Shown here: positions 59,840-64,000 of the stretch, one piece after another
Layout of the letters: each line of letters begins with the position of its first letter
Position numbering within the stretch: the first letter of the stretch is position 1
From: an uncultured Thalassolituus sp.
Lineage (GTDB): Bacteria; Pseudomonadota; Gammaproteobacteria; Pseudomonadales; Oceanobacteraceae
Reading direction: 5' to 3'
NCBI GenBank assembly: GCA_913061435.1
Contig: CAJXUK010000013.1
Coordinates: 1 to 64,000, forward strand
DNA: 64,000 nt
Translations under genes and position numbers: made by a program
Notes under the pieces: model-generated
The model's database searches: none
Seen by the model: the letters and a program-made list of their open reading frames with translations, nothing else
What the model was told of the DNA's origin: nothing

Positions 59840-60106
59840 TTAAATGCCTAGCCTTTTCTTTACATCACTTATATCAACGGTATCGCCTTCTTTGATTTCC
59901 ATTAATCCTTGCGTTATGGCCTTTACGAAAGCTAACTCTTCATTAATACTTTCGTAGTCATCGAGACCTTGCACTACAGCGATGCCTCGCCCTCTACTAG
60001 TTAATAAGATAGGCCGATGAGTTTCTTTAGCATGGTTTACAACCTTACCAGGATTTATTTTTAGATCAGAGAGTGGAACGATGTCTTCAGAGAATTTTGT
60101 TTGCAT
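59840..60106 (-). CDS. Phd/YefM-family antitoxin
   Basis: The 88-residue protein has the Phd/YefM DNA-binding N-terminus (VPLSDLKINPGKVVNHAKETHRPILLTSRGRGIAVVQGLDDYE) and a Glu/Asp-rich C-terminus that should wrap the toxin. A strong AGGAGGG precedes the ATG, as expected for excess antitoxin over toxin. Such proteins repress their own operon. The pair sits in the only clearly accessory stretch of the window, beside an IS remnant. Confidence 0.87.
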   Translation of the reverse strand: MQTKFSEDIVPLSDLKINPGKVVNHAKETHRPILLTSRGRGIAVVQGLDDYESINEELAFVKAITQGLMEIKEGDTVDISDVKKRLGI

Positions 60107-60578
60107 GGACTTCCCTCCTTTTAAAGACCTATTTATAGCACCTGTTAAGAGGTATTGTCAAAAAGCATAACGCCAATATTATGGGGCGCTGAAAGCCTAC
60201 CAGTCCCGCAGGGACGTTCACCAATGTCTTGTTAAGAGCTTGTATCATTATGCTCTAGCTCTCGCTTCTTTATATAATCAATTTTTAAATCAACCCTTGG
60301 TGATTTAGGTTTCACTTATGCCAAGCGACAGCACCGACTACCCATTGTTTCAACCACTCAAGAAGTTCCCCTGCGCTTATCGACATCCTGCTTGGATATT
60401 TATTTTCCCTTCAATCACGATTTGTAAGCACCCTACCCTATTACCCACAAACTCTGGTTACCATCTACATAATTCAGTACCGCGCAAAGCGCTAAAGAAA
60501 GCGGTTAATGAGTCAGGTTTAAATAGGTAAAAGTTAACTGTCATACTTTCTCACAGCTTTGCGAAATAGTCGTGTTAT
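60107..60578. other. Unassigned spacer upstream of the toxin-antitoxin pair
   Basis: No gene can be supported in these 472 bp. TGTTAAGAG occurs twice, at 60143-60151 and 60230-60238, 87 bp apart. Between them are GCATAAC (60165-60171) and a short palindrome, GTCCCGCAGGGAC (about 60203-60215). The layout loosely recalls an integron attC site of about 73 bp, but the arms pair poorly. A 70-codon frame at 60318-60530 has no recognisable features. The promoter for the antitoxin should lie near 60110-60160. Confidence 0.4.
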
Positions 60579-61673
60579 TTAATTAAATGGCTGCGGCTCT
60601 GGCTGCAGCTGAATACCAAACTTACTCTTCACGTCCGCTTGCACGGCTTGTTGAATATTCATTAAATCTTGCTGGCTTGCGCCGGATTTTAAGGTTAAAA
60701 CCAGCGCTTGCTGGTCGTGCATTTTTGCCAGACCTAACGATTTGCCTTTCCAGCCACATTGATCAATCAACCAACCTGCTGCAATTTTTAAAACGGAGTC
60801 TTTATTGGCTACCGAGTAGGCGGGTAGATTAGGAAACTGAGTTAACAACTCATCTGCTTGAGATTTTGGAATAATAGGGTTGGTGAAAAACGAGCCTGCA
60901 TTGGGGATTTTACTGGGGTCGGGTAATTTACTGTTACGTACTTCTATAACCCACCCTGCTATTTGCTTAGCCGTTAAAAACTTTTGGTCTAAAGGTTCAT
61001 CATCATGCGCCGCTAAAAACTGTTCGGCCATGGTATTTAACGGCGCATAAGAGACTTGCGGTTTAAATACCTTCGATAATTTAAAAATAACCTGTGTGAT
61101 TAAAAAATTATTTTTAAATTGTTTTTTGAAAATAGAATCACGGTATGAAAAATCACACTGAGCTGCAGAAAAAGTCATCCACTGCCCGCTCGATAATTGC
61201 AGCCCACGAACTTCTTCAATGATCTGCCCTACCTCAACACCATAAGCCCCAATATTTTGGATGGGGCAAGCGCCTACTGTACCAGGAATTAGTGCTAGAC
61301 TTTCTAAACCATACGCGCCTAGCTCGATGGATTTTAAAACCCATTGATGCCAGTTTAATCCAGCACCCACCGCATAGGTTATTGTTGTGTCATCTTCCGA
61401 TAATTTTTCAATACCTTGCATGGCGCTTTGCACAACTAAACCACTCACGCTTGGCTGCATGATCATATTGCTGCCGCCGCCCAAAACTTTTACTTTAAGC
61501 TGCTTGGTTTTTGCATACTTTAGTAACAACAATAATTCTGACATCGAGTTAAAACGGGCAAAGTTTTCGGCAATACATGGCAGAGATAAGGTATTAAATG
61601 ACGACAAATCAAAGTTAGCTTTAACTTGAATTTGGCTATGAATTTGGGTTTGGAAGTTAGAGACGGTAGACAT
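60579..61673 (-). CDS. murB: UDP-N-acetylenolpyruvoylglucosamine reductase
   Basis: MurB reduces the enolpyruvyl group to make UDP-MurNAc for peptidoglycan. The 364-residue FAD enzyme (type I, like E. coli's 342) has FNTLSLPCIAENFARF near the start, the FAD-binding LKVKVLGGGSNMIM, GLESLALIPGTVGACPIQNIGAYGVE, DFSYRDSIFK with the catalytic region, and IPNAGSFFTNPII with the proton-donating Ser. Its ATG overlaps the phosphatase stop (TAATG). Confidence 0.95.
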   Translation of the reverse strand: MSTVSNFQTQIHSQIQVKANFDLSSFNTLSLPCIAENFARFNSMSELLLLLKYAKTKQLKVKVLGGGSNMIMQPSVSGLVVQSAMQGIEKLSEDDTTITYAVGAGLNWHQWVLKSIELGAYGLESLALIPGTVGACPIQNIGAYGVEVGQIIEEVRGLQLSSGQWMTFSAAQCDFSYRDSIFKKQFKNNFLITQVIFKLSKVFKPQVSYAPLNTMAEQFLAAHDDEPLDQKFLTAKQIAGWVIEVRNSKLPDPSKIPNAGSFFTNPIIPKSQADELLTQFPNLPAYSVANKDSVLKIAAGWLIDQCGWKGKSLGLAKMHDQQALVLTLKSGASQQDLMNIQQAVQADVKSKFGIQLQPEPQPFN

Positions 61674-62206
61674 TAGAGTTTCGATTTAATATCCAAAATC
61701 AATTGATCGCAGGCTTCTTCAACCATATCCAGAACTTCTTCAAAGCCATCCTTTTCACCGTAATAGGGATCGGGCACTTCGGTTAATCCTTGCGATTTTA
61801 AATTCGGGGTGGAAAACGCTTGCAGAAATAATTGTGGTTGGGTTTTCGCCTCGGCTTTTAACTCACCAACTAATCCATCAACTAATCCACTAACTAATCC
61901 ATCATCAGGAAGAATTTTTTGCAGATTGTGTAAATTTGATTTATCCATTGCCAATACATAATCAAACTCAAAAAAATCTTCTGCTACTGCCTGACGAGCG
62001 CGCAAATGAGACAAATCATAATTACGTTTACGAGCCGCTTTTTGAGAACGCAGATCAGGCTGCTTGCCGATGTGCCAAGCTGCCGTACCTGCACTGTCGA
62101 CTTCAACCACATCAGATAATCCCGCCATTGCCAACTTATGCTCTAAAACGCCATGAGCCGTTGGCGAACGACAGATATTACCTAAACAAACAAATAAAAC
62201 TTTCAT
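61673..62206 (-). CDS. Low-molecular-weight protein tyrosine phosphatase
   Basis: The 177-residue protein has the P-loop VCLGNICRSP (Cys7, Arg13) at the N-terminus and the catalytic Asp in VPDPYYG near the end. It is about 20 residues longer than usual because of a repeat insert before DPYYG. The longer frame to 62242 overlaps the Trm112-like gene; ATG 62206 starts 1 bp after that gene's stop. Targets unknown; the same gene sits beside murB in Pseudomonas. Confidence 0.9.
   Translation of the reverse strand: MKVLFVCLGNICRSPTAHGVLEHKLAMAGLSDVVEVDSAGTAAWHIGKQPDLRSQKAARKRNYDLSHLRARQAVAEDFFEFDYVLAMDKSNLHNLQKILPDDGLVSGLVDGLVGELKAEAKTQPQLFLQAFSTPNLKSQGLTEVPDPYYGEKDGFEEVLDMVEEACDQLILDIKSKL
61865..61900. 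repeat. 12-bp tandem repeat in the phosphatase gene, 3 copies
   Basis: On the minus strand GGATTAGTT plus a variable codon is repeated three times, encoding Gly-Leu-Val-(Ser/Asp/Gly). It forms a hydrophobic insert between the core fold and the DPYYG loop of the phosphatase. Confidence 0.85.
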
Positions 62207-62207
62207 A

Positions 62208-62402
62208 CTAGTCTTGAGCTTTTGTAAGTTTTTCTTCTTCACTCATTTGGCGCGCTTCTTGTTCAAGCATAACTGGCACACCATCACGAATAGGAAAAGC
62301 CAAACCGTCAAACGTACACTGTAATTCTTGTGCTTCTTGATCTAACTTCAATTTACCTTGGCAGTTTGGGCAAACCAACATAGAGGCTAATTGCTTATCC
62401 AT
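62208..62402 (-). CDS. ycaR: Trm112-family protein (YcaR-like)
   Basis: The 64-residue protein has one zinc-ribbon-like half, CPNCQGKLKLDQEAQELQC, and FPIRDGVPVMLEQEAR, as in bacterial YcaR. Trm112 proteins activate methyltransferases in other organisms; the role of the bacterial ones is unclear. AGGAT precedes the ATG. In many gammaproteobacteria it lies between lpxK and kdsB; here a phosphatase gene takes the kdsB position. Confidence 0.9.
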   Translation of the reverse strand: MDKQLASMLVCPNCQGKLKLDQEAQELQCTFDGLAFPIRDGVPVMLEQEARQMSEEEKLTKAQD

Positions 62403-62454
62403 TGTTTTATCCTTTCAAAAATTCGAATGTGTTTATTAAAATATTGAGGCAAAC

Positions 62455-63462
62455 CTATCGCACATTAACCAATGACGTTAAATTTTGCATTAATGTTGTT
62501 TTTAATTCACTACTCAGCTGAGCATTAATTTCTAAGTACCACATATTTTCTTCGGCAAATGCAGAGCACTTAACCCAATCTTTTTCTGTCATCACTATTT
62601 GCTGAGAATACTCATCAGTAATATTTAAATCAGATGATTTAAAAGCATAATGATCGTCAAATATGTGTTCTTTATATTCTACTGACAGTGAATCGAGTGT
62701 TGAGAAAAACCGCTGAGGATTACCAATCCCCACCACCGCATGAGTTTTTTTGTCATGAAAGAAATCCAAACTCTCTCTCGCACCGGTTTTAGCATTTACC
62801 CACGCCACTGGTACAATGTGCATGTGATTAGTCGGTTCAATTAAATCAGTTGTGCCATTAAAAATAACCGTATCCACGGTTTTTAAACGCCAACCACCTT
62901 CTCGTAAAGGCCCAGCAGGCAATAACCACCCATTACCTAATTTTCGCTTGCCATCTAAAACGACAATCTCATAATCCCGCGCCATTTTATAATGCTGCAA
63001 ACCATCGTCAGATAAGATCAAGTCAACGTTTTGCTGCGATAACAAACGAATTGCAGCATTACGATCCGAGCCAATGACCACAGGACAATCTAAACGATCG
63101 CGCAACAACTTAGGCTCGTCACCTACACTGCTGGCTTGTTCATTCTTTTTTAACAAGTAGGGATAATAAGGTGCATCACTGCCGTAGCCACGACTAATAA
63201 TACCTACGTTAATACCTGCCTGTTTAAGCTGGTTAACTAACTCACAAGTCAGTGGGGTTTTTCCTGTTCCGCCGACATTAATATTGCCAATGACAACGAC
63301 CGGAATAGCGTTATTTTTTACCGCTTTGTTAATATGAGCTAACCATAAGCGACGCCCATGACTAATAAAAAAGAACAACAAAGATAATGGCAGCAACCAA
63401 ACATTCCACCATTTTTGATGATACCAGCTTTGTTCAATACGATCCGCTAAGGCCTTTAACAT
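62455..63462 (-). CDS. lpxK: Tetraacyldisaccharide 4'-kinase LpxK
   Basis: LpxK adds the 4'-phosphate to make lipid IVA at the inner membrane. The 335-residue protein has an N-terminal membrane-associated helix (about residues 19-33), the Walker A GNINVGGTGKTPL (residues 59-71), SDDGLQHYKMARDYEIVV and VVGIGNPQRFF. Sits 7 bp after msbA, the usual order in this pathway. Confidence 0.95.
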   Translation of the reverse strand: MLKALADRIEQSWYHQKWWNVWLLPLSLLFFFISHGRRLWLAHINKAVKNNAIPVVVIGNINVGGTGKTPLTCELVNQLKQAGINVGIISRGYGSDAPYYPYLLKKNEQASSVGDEPKLLRDRLDCPVVIGSDRNAAIRLLSQQNVDLILSDDGLQHYKMARDYEIVVLDGKRKLGNGWLLPAGPLREGGWRLKTVDTVIFNGTTDLIEPTNHMHIVPVAWVNAKTGARESLDFFHDKKTHAVVGIGNPQRFFSTLDSLSVEYKEHIFDDHYAFKSSDLNITDEYSQQIVMTEKDWVKCSAFAEENMWYLEINAQLSSELKTTLMQNLTSLVNVR

Positions 63463-63469
63463 AACTCAG

Positions 63470-64000
63470 TTAACGATCTTCATCATGAAACTGTAAATCG
63501 TGCAAATTAGCGTAAGCGCCTTTTTCTGCTAACAATTCATGGTGCGTGCCACGCTCAATAATTTCGCCTTTTTCCATCACCCAAATTTGGTCTGCATTCT
63601 CGATGGTACTAAGACGATGGGCAATCACAAAGGTCGTTCGACCCTTAACAACTTCTTCCATCGCCGCTTGGATATGGCGCTCAGATTCGGTATCCAATGC
63701 AGAAGTGGCCTCATCTAAAATAAGCACAGGGGAATTTTTCAAGATGGCGCGGGCGATGGCAATACGTTGGCGCTGACCACCCGATAGCAACACACCATTA
63801 TCACCCACTAAGGTGTCATAGCCATCACTCATTTGTACAATAAACTCATCGGCATGAGCCGCTTTAGCCGCCGCGATAATTTCTTCTCGCGATTTATTTT
63901 GCAGCTCGCCATAAGCTATGTTGTTAAGAACACTGCTATTAAACAACGTCACTTGCTGGCTAACGATGGAGACATTTTTACGTAAGCTTGCCAAAGTTAA
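63470..64000 (-). CDS. msbA: Lipid A export ATP-binding/permease protein MsbA, C-terminal part
   Basis: Only the C-terminal 176 codons lie in the window; the frame is open to the edge and the true start is outside. The fragment reads [32 protein letters not shown] (Q-loop), then [17 protein letters not shown] (signature), [13 protein letters not shown] (Walker B) and [10 protein letters not shown] (H-loop). With lpxK next, this is MsbA, the flippase that moves lipid A across the inner membrane. Confidence 0.92.
   Translation of the reverse strand, partial: LTLASLRKNVSIVSQQVTLFNSSVLNNIAYGELQNKSREEIIAAAKAAHADEFIVQMSDGYDTLVGDNGVLLSGGQRQRIAIARAILKNSPVLILDEATSALDTESERHIQAAMEEVVKGRTTFVIAHRLSTIENADQIWVMEKGEIIERGTHHELLAEKGAYANLHDLQFHDEDR

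Noticed and set aside
60318-60530. 70-codon plus-strand open frame upstream of murB
   Set aside because: No recognisable domain, no ribosome site, Pro/His-rich odd composition; treated as non-coding spacer.

Overview
The window is a gammaproteobacterial chromosome segment of about 43% G+C (judged by eye). Most of it is housekeeping genes in an order I recall from the Pseudomonas aeruginosa region holding cysB/thrH/pabB, ppsA/rraA, metH/nfuA/cysI, fimL/dnaQ/mltD, the Yej transporter, fabI, ppiD, hupB, lon, clpXP, tig, tRNAs, folD, cysS, glnS, ppiB and lpxH. Codon use, G+C and the FadL-type proteins suggest a marine Oceanospirillales-type relative (Oleispira/Bermanella/Thalassolituus-like). That placement is inference.

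Layout. 1-5.1 kb: the 3' end of rne facing rraA, a hydrolase coupled to ppsA, and ppsR divergent from ppsA. 5.1-11.9 kb: an envelope gene block, all on the minus strand. In transcription order it encodes a secreted glycine/asparagine-rich protein with a GQAG motif, an anchored C39-like cysteine peptidase, a beta-barrel protein, a FadL-type porin, a periplasmic DUF4124/MalM-like protein and an alpha/beta hydrolase. This is the least understood and most system-like part of the window. 12-28.4 kb: pabB, thrH, APS reductase cysH, cysB, a TSUP permease, a universal stress protein, DAHP synthase, nfuA, metH, a MATE pump, a glycerophosphodiesterase, cysI and its DUF934 partner; sulfur assimilation is the recurring theme. 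28.4-35.2 kb: an AcuI-type reductase, sohB, an SCP2 protein, a membrane protein, fimL, dnaQ and a methyltransferase. 35.3-43.5 kb: mltD, yejBEAF and fabI, all forward. 43.6-51.9 kb: ppiD, hupB, lon, clpX, clpP and tig on the minus strand, a protein quality-control block. 52.2-58.2 kb: a His/Arg/Pro tRNA operon with a clear promoter, folD, cysS, glnS, ppiB and lpxH. 58.2-60.6 kb: an accessory island with a DMT permease, an internally deleted IS3-family element, a Phd/ParE-type toxin-antitoxin pair and an unexplained spacer. 60.6-64 kb: murB, a low-molecular-weight phosphatase, a Trm112-like protein, lpxK and the 3' end of msbA.

Short-period (11-15 bp) tandem duplications occur at five unrelated places. 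REP-like palindromic elements lie at the 3' ends of pabB, cysH and folD. Many genes are best started internally to the longest open frame, and ppsA and sohB have well-supported TTG starts. No CRISPR array or prophage was seen.
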